DNA of 64,000 nt, taken from assembly GCA_902547315.1 (NCBI GenBank), contig CACCND010000001.1:171170-235169 (forward strand). The letters are read 5' to 3'. A model generated the notes under the pieces. That model made no database searches, had not been told where the DNA came from, and worked only from the letters and a program-made list of their open reading frames with translations. The DNA is from an uncultured Pelagibacteraceae bacterium. GTDB taxonomy: Bacteria > Pseudomonadota > Alphaproteobacteria > Pelagibacterales > AG-422-B15. This document shows, piece after piece, positions 54,842 through 63,579 of this stretch. The position numbers were made by a program, and so were the translations under genes. How positions within the stretch are numbered: the first letter of the stretch is position 1; every line of letters begins with the position of its first letter.

Positions 54842-55008
54842 TATTTTCTTTCTTTATTGTTTTGTTTAGTAACAAGGTAAGCCAGTACAAGAATTACAAC
54901 CGTACCTGTCATCATTGAAATATCTACCGATAGACCAAAGCTTAATAAAATAAAACCTATTAGTGCGCCTACAAAAAAAACTCCAAGAATCTGTAATACA
55001 TTTTTCAT
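54841..55008 (-). CDS. Two-helix membrane micro-protein (55 aa)
   Basis: 55 residues: MKNVLQILGVFFVGALIGFI then a second hydrophobic stretch (MMTGTVVILVLAYLV) and a basic tail, TKQNNKERK. Its TAA overlaps the GST start as TAATG and its ATG is 3 bases past the transporter stop, so it fits the operon exactly. Function unknown; may be an accessory subunit of the transporter. Confidence 0.65.
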   Translation of the reverse strand: MKNVLQILGVFFVGALIGFILLSFGLSVDISMMTGTVVILVLAYLVTKQNNKERK

Positions 55009-55011
55009 TAA

Positions 55012-56616
55012 TTATTCATCCGTTTTTAGACTTGTTTTCTGAATGATTATAACAGAAATTGTTGGTACCAAAAGAGTGAGTAGAGTTACAACAATCAATA
55101 AAATACCAAGGTCAGAATAATCAGCAATTGAAAGTATCTCATTTGTTACCTTATCCTTGACTTCTCTCGTTACTTCGTAAATTTGATTGAGATACTTTGT
55201 AAACAATGCACTTGCGGATAGAGCTAAATTGGTAAACGATGCGAATACAGCAAAAAATGTAGCCTTTAGATGAGCTGGAGCATTTCTTGCAATCCACGCA
55301 AGAAGTGGAATCATTGAAACTTGCCCTAGGGGTGACTCTAAAGCTGTATTAAATATTGCAATAAATCTTGCATCAACAACATTATTTGTTAATGACGAGG
55401 TCCATTCATGAAATCCATAATACATACCAACACTTGGCAAAAATAATATTGCTCCAGCAATTGATAGTATCACTATAATTTTTGCAATTGAGTTATTGAC
55501 CATAAAAGGCCTTAAAATAATGATACCAAGTAAAGTCAAACATGAGGCAAGAAGGGAAAGCACAGAAAAGAACTGCTCATCAAACCCTAAATTATCAATC
55601 TCAAACCAGGTAAGGCCTGGGCCTGGGCCTGGCATTGCTCTGAAAACAAATATGATAATTGCAGTTCCTAAAATTGTGAGTCGCATCGACTCAGGAAGTT
55701 CACGCATTAGTTTAGCCATCAGAAAAAATATAATGCTTACCGATCCAATGAATACGATCTCTTGTGCATACGGAAGATTAAACCCTCCCACGCTAAGTGT
55801 AAAAATTACAAAAACGAGAGAGCCTCCAAGTATCCACCAATCAACCTTAGTTTTTTCAATTTTGATTTGATGATATATACCCAACTTTGAAAGTTGATCG
55901 TTTTTTTTCTTTTTTAAATAAATTGAAAGCAATACCCCTAATACTGATATGATCGGAATGATCAATGCAAAGAGGTAAATATTCCCGTACAAAATTATTT
56001 TTTCTTGTTCTGTTTCAGCCTCAACGCTACTGAAAATAACAACATTAATTAATGCAACAATTACAGTACCGCCAATAATAGCAAATCTGCCTAGTGTCTG
56101 CATGGTGGTATGCATATTTTTTATTACATCAAGCGAGTATTGATTTCCTTTTGGATCTATGTTTGGAACTGCTTCAACCGTCATTGCATCAGCAACAACG
56201 TCTTGAACCACATAACCTATCGGAGCTAAGAGAACGCTAATAACATACCAAGTTTCAACGCTTAAGTACCTTACCATGAAGTCGGTATGAATAATAAGGC
56301 CGAACATGATAGCAAGACTTAAAGCAATGAGTGATGCGCCCACATAAACAAGATAATTTTTTCTTTCCCAGATTAGATCAACTAAATGACCAAGTGGCAT
56401 TTTTAATGCCCATGGAATTCCTGCCCAAAAACCAAGCCCTGCTAAAAAAGCAGCTGAAAGATTTAAATAATCTTTTACAAAAAAGGTACCAACGATTCCG
56501 GTTAAACCTGAAACACCTGCAGCAACATATATCATCAAAGGCGGTAGATAACTTAATTTAAATTGCCTTCCCAAATCAATAAAAGTGCTATCTATGAACG
56601 CATAAAATTTACTCAT
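55012..56616 (-). CDS. MFS transporter, folate-biopterin (BT1)-like
   Basis: 534 residues with about twelve membrane helices. GLGFWAGIPWALKMPLGHLVD and the C-terminal SMIPLLAWIARNAPAHLKAT with FASFTNLALSASALF resemble the BT1/FBT family rather than classic MFS sugar porters. A GC-rich hexamer repeat encodes PGPGPG in the loop after about residue 322. Heads the transporter / micro-protein / GST / propeller run. Cargo not known. Confidence 0.75.
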   Translation of the reverse strand: MSKFYAFIDSTFIDLGRQFKLSYLPPLMIYVAAGVSGLTGIVGTFFVKDYLNLSAAFLAGLGFWAGIPWALKMPLGHLVDLIWERKNYLVYVGASLIALSLAIMFGLIIHTDFMVRYLSVETWYVISVLLAPIGYVVQDVVADAMTVEAVPNIDPKGNQYSLDVIKNMHTTMQTLGRFAIIGGTVIVALINVVIFSSVEAETEQEKIILYGNIYLFALIIPIISVLGVLLSIYLKKKKNDQLSKLGIYHQIKIEKTKVDWWILGGSLVFVIFTLSVGGFNLPYAQEIVFIGSVSIIFFLMAKLMRELPESMRLTILGTAIIIFVFRAMPGPGPGLTWFEIDNLGFDEQFFSVLSLLASCLTLLGIIILRPFMVNNSIAKIIVILSIAGAILFLPSVGMYYGFHEWTSSLTNNVVDARFIAIFNTALESPLGQVSMIPLLAWIARNAPAHLKATFFAVFASFTNLALSASALFTKYLNQIYEVTREVKDKVTNEILSIADYSDLGILLIVVTLLTLLVPTISVIIIQKTSLKTDE

Positions 56617-56632
56617 TCTGTAATTATATAGA

Positions 56633-57193
56633 TTAAGATTTTTCTAACAACTCAGGGTTATTGTTACTAGGACTATTAACATTTTTTGAGACTTCATAAA
56701 CTTGAACTTGATCGTCTTTTTTTCTTTCAATTTCATGCTTTCCTTCTATCCATTCAGTTATTTGAGACTCAGCTAAAAGCAGAGGTTGTCTATGATGCAC
56801 ATGAGAAACAGTTTCACTTGACTGGCAAGTTACAACTGCACATCCACTATTCAAATTATAAATACCAGCAAAATAAAGTAATTCATTTTCAATATAATGG
56901 AAAAAAGGTGTTTTAACGTTATTTTGCCTCTGCCATTCATACCACCCATTTGCAAGAAGAACACATCTAAGTGATCCCTTAAAGGAGGGCTTTTCTAATA
57001 ATGTTTCGTGACGACAATTAATCAAGTTCATATCATCTTTCCATTTTGGTGAATATGACCATTTCATAAAAATGGGATCTGGTTTTATAACCAATACATC
57101 TTGTAACGGAGCTATGTTATATGAGGGTGATAGTTCAACATTAAATTTATCCTTAATAACTTTTTTGTCGGAGAGAACGAAACGCCCACACAT
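56633..57193 (-). CDS. SRAP-domain (YedK/HMCES-like) protein
   Basis: Shields abasic sites in single-stranded DNA by a thiazolidine crosslink through an N-terminal cysteine. I start at the second Met so that Cys2 (MCGRF) becomes terminal after Met removal, which the chemistry needs. Family residues follow: NIAPLQDV, NCRHET (usual N-A-R-x-E-T with Cys for Ala), GWYEWQ with the catalytic Glu, and HHRQPLLL. 186 residues, close to the usual size. Overlaps or abuts the TPR gene. Confidence 0.9.
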   Translation of the reverse strand: MCGRFVLSDKKVIKDKFNVELSPSYNIAPLQDVLVIKPDPIFMKWSYSPKWKDDMNLINCRHETLLEKPSFKGSLRCVLLANGWYEWQRQNNVKTPFFHYIENELLYFAGIYNLNSGCAVVTCQSSETVSHVHHRQPLLLAESQITEWIEGKHEIERKKDDQVQVYEVSKNVNSPSNNNPELLEKS

Positions 57194-57195
57194 CA

Positions 57196-57741
57196 TTAAA
57201 CAATATGTTCATTAATTAATTTGAGTCGGTCTTGAGATTTTTTACTTGTTGGAATAATTTCTAGAATTCTTTTATACGTTGCTGCAGCTCCCAAAAGATT
57301 TTCTTGAATTAAATAGATTTCTGCAAGTCCATCGAGTGCTCCAAAGTGTCTTGGCTCTAGTTCAAGAGTTTTCTCAATATCAGAAACTGAAGCTTTTAGC
57401 TCACCTTTCAGAAATAGAACAGTAGCTCTTTTATTCCAAGCTTCTGCGAATTCAGGTTTAATACTAATTACTTGAGTAAATAATTTTATTGCCTCATCAA
57501 AATTACCACGATTCATCATAGTAGTACCCTCATCATAAGTTTTTTGGGCTTCAACATTGTCTGTGATAGACCATATATCCCAAATATCAGATAAAATTAT
57601 ACTAGCTTGCATATTGTCATTACATAAAAATAACTCATCAAACAAACCGTTCAGTCGGCTATCTTTTTGATCTGCCAGTGCAAAAGATGAATAAAAAAGT
57701 GCAAGTACAAGAATAATTTTTTTCAATCTAAATCTTTCCAA
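57196..57741 (-). CDS. Secreted TPR protein
   Basis: 181 residues: signal peptide (KIILVLALFYSSFALA) and about three tetratricopeptide repeats, for example NRGNFDEAIKLFTQVISIKP, AEAWNKRATVLFLKGELKAS and FGALDGLAEIYLIQENLLGA. Likely a periplasmic scaffold. Overlaps the OYE gene by 19 bases. Confidence 0.88.
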   Translation of the reverse strand: MERFRLKKIILVLALFYSSFALADQKDSRLNGLFDELFLCNDNMQASIILSDIWDIWSITDNVEAQKTYDEGTTMMNRGNFDEAIKLFTQVISIKPEFAEAWNKRATVLFLKGELKASVSDIEKTLELEPRHFGALDGLAEIYLIQENLLGAAATYKRILEIIPTSKKSQDRLKLINEHIV

Positions 57742-59036
57742 AAGGCTTTATATTTTTTACTATTAGCAGCGTCGTCCCTAAAGTGATCAAAGAATGCTTT
57801 AAAAAGTCCTAGCTTTGTGTCAACTTCATCACCATTTGCGATTTTTAATATTTGTCGATAACACCAATAAACTTGAGCAGCTTTATTATTTGAACGCATT
57901 AGCGATATCGGACTGTTTAAGCCAAGTATCCAAGGTCCAAATTCTAGAATATTTTCATAGAGAGTTGCTGATTTTCTCTCGCCATTTATTAATTCATTTA
58001 CAATATCTGGCTCTGAGCAAAGGGGTCTTCCCAAACCAATTACATCACAAGCGCCGCTTTGAAGAGCATTATTCATACCCTCAGACGACCGAAATCCCCC
58101 TGTTACGGCTAATGGGATCGATAGAACTTCTTTTATTGCTTCAGCATATTTCAAGAAATAGGCTTCTCTTACTCTAGTGCTACGCTGAGGCTTTATTGTT
58201 TTTGATTTTTTAAGGTTCAATGAATCAATTTCTAAAGCAGTAAAATTTTCATAAGTTCCACCTGAAATTTCAAGTAAATCCAGAGAGGTGCTATTCAGCA
58301 TTTTTGCAACTGCAATACTTTCCTCATGCGTGAAACCACCTTTCTGAAAATCACTTGAATTTAGTTTAATCGAAATAGGGTATGTACTTCCTACTTTATC
58401 TCGGATTGCCTCAATTAAAGTAATCAATAATCTTGATCTATTTTCTATGCTGCCTCCCCACTCATCTGTTCTTTGATTTACGTTTGGAGATAAGAATTCT
58501 GAGAGAAGATATCCGTGTGCTGAATGCAATTGAACCCCTGTAAAACCTGTTTGCTTAGCAACTTCAGCAGCATTCACAAATCGATCAATTATATTCAAAA
58601 TTTCCGAGTGACTTAATTCCTTCGGGACACCAAATTTTAGAATGCCCCCCAAAGTTGGCAGGGGCTTTACTGAGGGAGCTCTGCTCTCTTTATTAATACT
58701 GAAAGGAGTTTGTCTTCCTGCATGACTAAGTTGCATCCATAGGTGAGTATTATTTTGTGTTCCAGACTTAGACCAATCAGCTAATGCTGCTAAACTCTCG
58801 TTAGATTGTTTTCCTTCTATTACAACGTTACCAGCTCGTTCAATATACCTATGATCAACTTGAACGTTGCCTGTTACTGATATACCTATTCCTCCCTTTG
58901 CCCATCGTTCATAAAGATTATTGTGTCTTTTATTTGCAATTGCATTGCTATTAGCAAGACCCTCAGTCATTGCGGATTTAAGAAATCTATTTTTTACTAT
59001 AGCTCCGCATGGTAGAACAATTTTCTGTTCAATCAT
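57723..59036 (-). CDS. NADH:flavin oxidoreductase, Old Yellow Enzyme family
   Basis: 437 residues: FMN TIM barrel with QLSHAGRQTP, the diagnostic HSAHGYLLSEFLSPNVNQRT and EWGGSIENR, AVTGGFRS and IGLGRPLCSEPD. The extra C-terminal 70 residues replace the Fe-S/NADH modules of longer family members. Probable ene-reductase; substrate unknown. Overlaps neighbours on both sides. Confidence 0.92.
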   Translation of the reverse strand: MIEQKIVLPCGAIVKNRFLKSAMTEGLANSNAIANKRHNNLYERWAKGGIGISVTGNVQVDHRYIERAGNVVIEGKQSNESLAALADWSKSGTQNNTHLWMQLSHAGRQTPFSINKESRAPSVKPLPTLGGILKFGVPKELSHSEILNIIDRFVNAAEVAKQTGFTGVQLHSAHGYLLSEFLSPNVNQRTDEWGGSIENRSRLLITLIEAIRDKVGSTYPISIKLNSSDFQKGGFTHEESIAVAKMLNSTSLDLLEISGGTYENFTALEIDSLNLKKSKTIKPQRSTRVREAYFLKYAEAIKEVLSIPLAVTGGFRSSEGMNNALQSGACDVIGLGRPLCSEPDIVNELINGERKSATLYENILEFGPWILGLNSPISLMRSNNKAAQVYWCYRQILKIANGDEVDTKLGLFKAFFDHFRDDAANSKKYKAFWKDLD

Positions 59037-60033
59037 TTTTTATACCTAACCAATCTTTAATTTCAAAAATAAATAAACTATCTAAGTGACTATTAGAAAC
59101 TGATGGAAACATATGTTGTCCCCAGTCTGATTGGTCAGCTTCAATTTCTATTACTTTATTTTTTGTTGCCCACCTTTTGAAATTAAATTTAAGTCTTACG
59201 GAGTTTACAAGTTTATCATCTTTATCATAAAAAATTAAAGCAGGGGTAGTAACCTTATCATATTCTATGTCATCAGTCGCAAAAGCTATTGTAATAGCTT
59301 CATAAAGTTTCTTAGTATCGAAGTTGGTTGTGAAATAATCTTCCCATTGCTCATTTTCAGGAAGACTAAGGCGTGTTCTTATATTACAATCGATAACAAT
59401 ACATAGATCTCCTGTTTTACTAACAACACTTGAAAGCATGGCGTTTCCTATTCCAAAAGAAGTTAACCCAGAGTTACCTGGAGCAAATAATATTAATTTA
59501 TCTATTTTATTTACTAAGACACTATCATTTGCAGCAAGCATTGAAAGTGCTCCCCCAAGCGAATGTCCCATCAATAAAACTCTCTCTCCAATTAGGGCGC
59601 CGATATTAATTGCTTCCGCAACGTCATACATCATTTTATCTACTGAAATTTGATTTGTGCCTTCATATGGCACACCATGTCCAGATAATCTAGTAATGAA
59701 TAGATTAGATTCTAATTCTGAAGCAATTTTTTCTAAGAATATCTTTGACTGATAGCCAGTAGTAGTAAAACCGTGAATGAATACTATTGAATATTTTGTT
59801 TTACTATTTTTTATATTTTCATGCCAGTAAATTTTCTTTTCAGCGTTGGGAAAAATATTATCTATTTTATTTTCATTATTAAATAGATAACTATCTATAT
59901 TTTCCGATGGCAGATCAACTAATGGAAAATTTTGGTCTATTTTTTTTATAGTCAGTATTGGATAGATAGCAATTGAAATCCAAAGAATAAAAAAAGTAAT
60001 CAAAATTCCAATTGAATAAAAAAATATTTTCAT
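59029..60033 (-). CDS. Membrane-anchored alpha/beta hydrolase
   Basis: 334 residues: N-terminal membrane helix (about 4-28), then an alpha/beta hydrolase domain with oxyanion HGFTTTG (87-93), nucleophile elbow GHSLGG (Ser158), an acid in YDKDDKLV and a late histidine in WGQHMFPS. Esterase or lipase-like; substrate unknown. Overlaps OYE by 8 bases. Confidence 0.88.
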   Translation of the reverse strand: MKIFFYSIGILITFFILWISIAIYPILTIKKIDQNFPLVDLPSENIDSYLFNNENKIDNIFPNAEKKIYWHENIKNSKTKYSIVFIHGFTTTGYQSKIFLEKIASELESNLFITRLSGHGVPYEGTNQISVDKMMYDVAEAINIGALIGERVLLMGHSLGGALSMLAANDSVLVNKIDKLILFAPGNSGLTSFGIGNAMLSSVVSKTGDLCIVIDCNIRTRLSLPENEQWEDYFTTNFDTKKLYEAITIAFATDDIEYDKVTTPALIFYDKDDKLVNSVRLKFNFKRWATKNKVIEIEADQSDWGQHMFPSVSNSHLDSLFIFEIKDWLGIKND

Positions 60034-60084
60034 AAGTTAAGTCTAAGATATAAAACTTTGATGTAAATAAATATAATTATATTT

Positions 60085-60933
60085 TTATGATCTGAAAGCT
60101 GCAATGGTTGTTCGATGTAAAAGACGCTCCTGCCCTTCATAACCTCCAGTTGCTCGGTGTAATACGCTTCTATTATCCCACATAATTAACATATCTTTTT
60201 TCCATTTGTGACGGTAAACAAATTCATCTTTGCACTGCCATGAACTTAATTCCATGAGTAATTTCATAGCTTCCTGATTATCCATACCATCAATACCAAT
60301 GATATAACCAACTGTACCATAAATACCCTCTTTATTTGTTTCAGGATGATCCTTGATAATAGGATGTAATTGTTGAGCGAAAGCATCATTTGAAGCTCTT
60401 ATATCCATGCTTCTTCCCATTTCTCTGTCCTTATCTCCATAACCGCCCCCTGGTGAATAGGGTACGAGAGCTGAGTGAATTGCTTTTTTACCCTCCAACT
60501 TTTTTCTTAATTCTGAAGGCATACGCTCTAATGCTAAATGTTGGTTCGAAAACAATGTATCGCCGCCTTTTGATGGAATTATTTTTCCAAGTAAACACGT
60601 ACCTGCTGGTGGGTTTTTTTGAAAACTCCAATCAGTGTGCCAATTGTCTGCAAAAATTGGAACTTTTTCATCTGCAGTTCTTTTAACAGCAATTATATTT
60701 TCTCTTCCAGGTATTGAAGCGATGAATGGATCATCTCCAAAAGATCCAAAACATAGGGTGAAACGCTCTAAGTCATCATCAGATAATGCTTGGTCTGGAA
60801 AACTCAGTACATGATGTTTCAGCCAATGCTCTCTTATTTCTCTAATTGTACTTTCAGATAGGTCTTTTTTTAAATCAATTCCTGAGATCTGAGCGCCACA
60901 AGATTGACCTAATTTTTCCACTTTTAAACTCAT
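60085..60933 (-). CDS. TauD/TfdA-family 2-oxoglutarate dioxygenase
   Basis: 282 residues. Iron ligands HxD in NWHTDWSF (His99, Asp101) and a distal His in VLHRATGGY, with the oxoglutarate arginine in LLHRTTI. ISGIDLKK at the N-terminus is typical of TauD-like enzymes. Full-length and intact; substrate (taurine, sulfonate or other) cannot be fixed. Confidence 0.9.
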   Translation of the reverse strand: MSLKVEKLGQSCGAQISGIDLKKDLSESTIREIREHWLKHHVLSFPDQALSDDDLERFTLCFGSFGDDPFIASIPGRENIIAVKRTADEKVPIFADNWHTDWSFQKNPPAGTCLLGKIIPSKGGDTLFSNQHLALERMPSELRKKLEGKKAIHSALVPYSPGGGYGDKDREMGRSMDIRASNDAFAQQLHPIIKDHPETNKEGIYGTVGYIIGIDGMDNQEAMKLLMELSSWQCKDEFVYRHKWKKDMLIMWDNRSVLHRATGGYEGQERLLHRTTIAAFRS

Positions 60934-61001
60934 AACTAAGTATACTTTGTCAATATTAAATAGCTATTGAAATAGACATGTGTGAGCATAGTTAGTTTAT
61001 T

Positions 61002-61304
61002 ATGTATATCGCAATGAATAGGTTTAAAATTATAAAAGGGAACGAAGATACTTTTGAGAACCTTTGGAAAAATAGGGAGTCCTACCTTGATGAAGTAGAA
61101 GGATTTCTTAGTTTTAATCTCATAAAAGGTAAATCTCTCAGCGATCATACTCTTTATGCATCTCACAGTACTTGGAAAAGTGAAGAAGATTTTATATCTT
61201 GGACAAAATCTGAGTCATTCAGAAAAGCTCACAAAGATGCAGGAACTAATAAAGATCTCTATGTAGGCAATCCTCAATTTGAGGGTTTTAATGTTGTACA
61301 GTAA
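61002..61304 (+). CDS. ABM-family heme monooxygenase-like protein
   Basis: 100 residues. MYIAMNRFKIIKGNEDTFEN, FLSFNLIKG, DHTLYASHSTWKSEEDFISW and FRKAHKDAG match the HmoB-like branch, which degrades heme in some bacteria. Distinct from the other ABM protein at 51113-51406. Divergent from the TauD-like gene across 68 bases. Confidence 0.85.
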   Translation: MYIAMNRFKIIKGNEDTFENLWKNRESYLDEVEGFLSFNLIKGKSLSDHTLYASHSTWKSEEDFISWTKSESFRKAHKDAGTNKDLYVGNPQFEGFNVVQ

Positions 61305-61437
61305 TATAATAAATAACAATAAATTTTTAATTTATATTCTTGTTCTAATAATTATTAGTAACATTGCTAAAGCAGATTTTTTTGAAAATATAACAGGTAT
61401 AATAGAAGATAATGATGAACGTAATACGGTATTTTAG
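61291..61437 (+). CDS. Small secreted protein candidate (48 aa)
   Basis: 48 residues: a hydrophobic stretch FLIYILVLIIISNIAKA ending in an AxA-type signal-peptidase site, then DFFENITGIIED and a charged tail. Its start overlaps the end of the ABM gene by 14 bases. Either a tiny exported peptide or the truncated front of a larger secreted protein; no family recognised. Confidence 0.45.
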   Translation: MLYSNIINNNKFLIYILVLIIISNIAKADFFENITGIIEDNDERNTVF

Positions 61438-61445
61438 ATAATTTT

Positions 61446-61522
61446 TGGTGGGCCCACTAGGACTCGAACCTAGGACAACTCCGTTATGAGCGGAGGGCTC
61501 TAACCAACTGAGCTATGGGCCC
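61446..61522 (-). tRNA. tRNA with CAU anticodon, probably tRNA-Ile2
   Basis: 77 nt with encoded CCA. Acceptor GGGCCCA / TGGGCCC, D stem GCTC / GAGC, anticodon stem CTCCG / CGGAG around loop CTCATAA, T stem CTAGG / CCTAG. CAU could be Met or the TilS-modified Ile2. Acceptor pairs C4-G69 and C5-G68 match the known TilS determinants of E. coli tRNA-Ile2, which elongator tRNA-Met lacks, and favour Ile2. Lies 40 bases past rpoD. Confidence 0.88.
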
Positions 61523-61562
61523 TTTCTGGACATTTATATACAGAGATTTTATTAGTTTCAAA

Positions 61563-63578
61563 CTAGTTTTTGTCCAAGAAGCTTTTTAGTAATTTTGCTC
61601 TTGTAGGGTGTTTTAGTTTCCTAAGAGCTTTAGCTTCAATTTGTCTTATTCTCTCCCTTGTAACCGAGAATTGTTGACCAACTTCCTCTAGTGTATGATC
61701 AGAATTCATACCTATTCCAAATCTCATCCTCAAGACCCTTTCCTCTCTTGGAGTAAGAGAAGATAAAATTTTCGTCGTTGTTTGCCGTAAGTTAGAATTA
61801 ATTGCTGCATCAATAGGTATTACGGCATTGTCATCTTGGATAAAATCTCCTAAATGACTATCTTCCTCGTCTCCTACGGGCGTTTCTAAACTTACAGGCT
61901 CTTTTGCAATTTTTAGAACTTTTCTTACTTTTTCAAGTGGCATATTGAGTTTTTTCGAAATTTCCTCAGGAGTAGGCTCTCTTCCAATTTCATGTAGCAG
62001 TAATCTCTGTGTTCTAACTATTTTATTAATTGTTTCAATCATGTGAACAGGTATTCTAATTGTTCTAGCCTGATCAGCAATAGATCTCGTAATAGCCTGC
62101 CTAATCCACCATGTAGCATAAGTAGAAAATTTATAACCTCTTCTATACTCAAACTTATCAACTGCTTTCATCAATCCAATATTTCCCTCTTGAATTAGAT
62201 CAAGGAATTGAAGGCCTCTATTGGTATATTTTTTTGCAATTGATATTACTAATCTTAAATTAGCTTCGATCATCTCTTTCTTTGCAATACTTGACTCGCG
62301 CTCTCCTTTTTGGACATTGCTAACAATTCTTTTAAACTCATTCAACGTTAATCCTATATTGCTAGCTGAAGCTCTAACTTCATTCATAATACTTTTAATG
62401 TTATTTTTCTCATTTTTTACAAACTTCTCCCATCCGGCCAATCTAGTAATCTTTCTTAACCAGTAAGGGTTATTTTCATTTCCAATATATTTATCTAAAA
62501 ACTCATCACGAGAAATCTTATATTGCAAAGCTAGCCTCAATAATTTTCCTTCAAGAGATACAATCCCTTTATTAATCACATATAAATTATTTATTAACTC
62601 TTCTATTTTGTTGGTATTGATCTGAAGACCTTTAATTAAGTCTACAACTGTTGATTTGGAATTTTGATAGTTTTTTTCGGACCTTGATGGGAAATCTTTA
62701 CCCTTTTCTTGATGTGCAATTTTATCTTTTTGCAGCTTTTGTAACTTCTTAAAACTTTTACCTAATTTTTTAAAAATTTCTAAAATTTGAGGCTTTAATT
62801 CTTCTTCCATAATAGCAATAGAGACATTTAATTCATCATCAGAGTCTTCATATTCATCTATTGTGTTATCTGCTGAACTTTCAATCATTGGCTCAGTATC
62901 GTCACCGTATGTTGCTGATTTTTTTTCTGCTTCTTTTCTTTTTCTTATTTCCTCTTTTTCCTCCTGTTCTTTTCGTTTCTTGGCTTCTTTGATTTTCTTG
63001 CTCAATTCTTTTTTATTTGGTGACTCCTCAAATAATGATTCAAGATCAATGACCTCACGAAGCGTAATTTTTTCGGCAACAATATCATCTTTCCAGTCAA
63101 GAATGGCTTGCAATGTAAGCGGACTTTCACATAACCCAGAGATCATTGCTTCCTGACCAGCTTCAATTCTTTTAGCAATCGCAATTTCGCCTTCTCTTGA
63201 CAAAAGATCTACAGTACCCATTTCACGAAGGTATAGTTTTACTGGATCATCAGTTTTTTCTGTACCAGATTTAGTATTTAGTACTTCATCATCTTTATCA
63301 TCATCATTATCTGAGTCATCAGAGTCTATTATATCAAATCCTGCTTGAGACAACTTAGTGGTATATTGTTCTATTTGTTCGGATGTAAACTTATCTTCTG
63401 GGAAAGATTTCTTTATAAGTTCATTAGTGAGATATCCATCTTTTTTTCCTTGCTTGATAAGTTTTTTTATAATTGATTTTTCAAGGTCTAAGACTGGGCC
63501 ATCTTGTTCATTTGCTTGTAATTGCAACGACTCCGAGTCAGCTTTAACCTGCTTTTTTTTTCTGCCTCTTTTTTTCAT
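61563..63578 (-). CDS. rpoD: RNA polymerase primary sigma factor RpoD
   Basis: 671 residues: region 1.1 (about 30-85), region 1.2 [20 protein letters not shown], a long charged non-conserved region rich in Lys and Glu (about 185-400), then regions 2-4 with [49 protein letters not shown] and the C-terminal [23 protein letters not shown]. Intact primary sigma. One base after the dnaG stop. Confidence 0.97.
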   Translation of the reverse strand: MKKRGRKKKQVKADSESLQLQANEQDGPVLDLEKSIIKKLIKQGKKDGYLTNELIKKSFPEDKFTSEQIEQYTTKLSQAGFDIIDSDDSDNDDDKDDEVLNTKSGTEKTDDPVKLYLREMGTVDLLSREGEIAIAKRIEAGQEAMISGLCESPLTLQAILDWKDDIVAEKITLREVIDLESLFEESPNKKELSKKIKEAKKRKEQEEKEEIRKRKEAEKKSATYGDDTEPMIESSADNTIDEYEDSDDELNVSIAIMEEELKPQILEIFKKLGKSFKKLQKLQKDKIAHQEKGKDFPSRSEKNYQNSKSTVVDLIKGLQINTNKIEELINNLYVINKGIVSLEGKLLRLALQYKISRDEFLDKYIGNENNPYWLRKITRLAGWEKFVKNEKNNIKSIMNEVRASASNIGLTLNEFKRIVSNVQKGERESSIAKKEMIEANLRLVISIAKKYTNRGLQFLDLIQEGNIGLMKAVDKFEYRRGYKFSTYATWWIRQAITRSIADQARTIRIPVHMIETINKIVRTQRLLLHEIGREPTPEEISKKLNMPLEKVRKVLKIAKEPVSLETPVGDEEDSHLGDFIQDDNAVIPIDAAINSNLRQTTTKILSSLTPREERVLRMRFGIGMNSDHTLEEVGQQFSVTRERIRQIEAKALRKLKHPTRAKLLKSFLDKN

Positions 63579-63579
63579 T

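Noticed and set aside
55496..55870. 124-codon plus-strand open frame with PGPGPG
   Set aside because: Antisense to the BT1-like transporter; the GGCCCA repeat is self-similar on both strands, which explains the Pro-Gly run.
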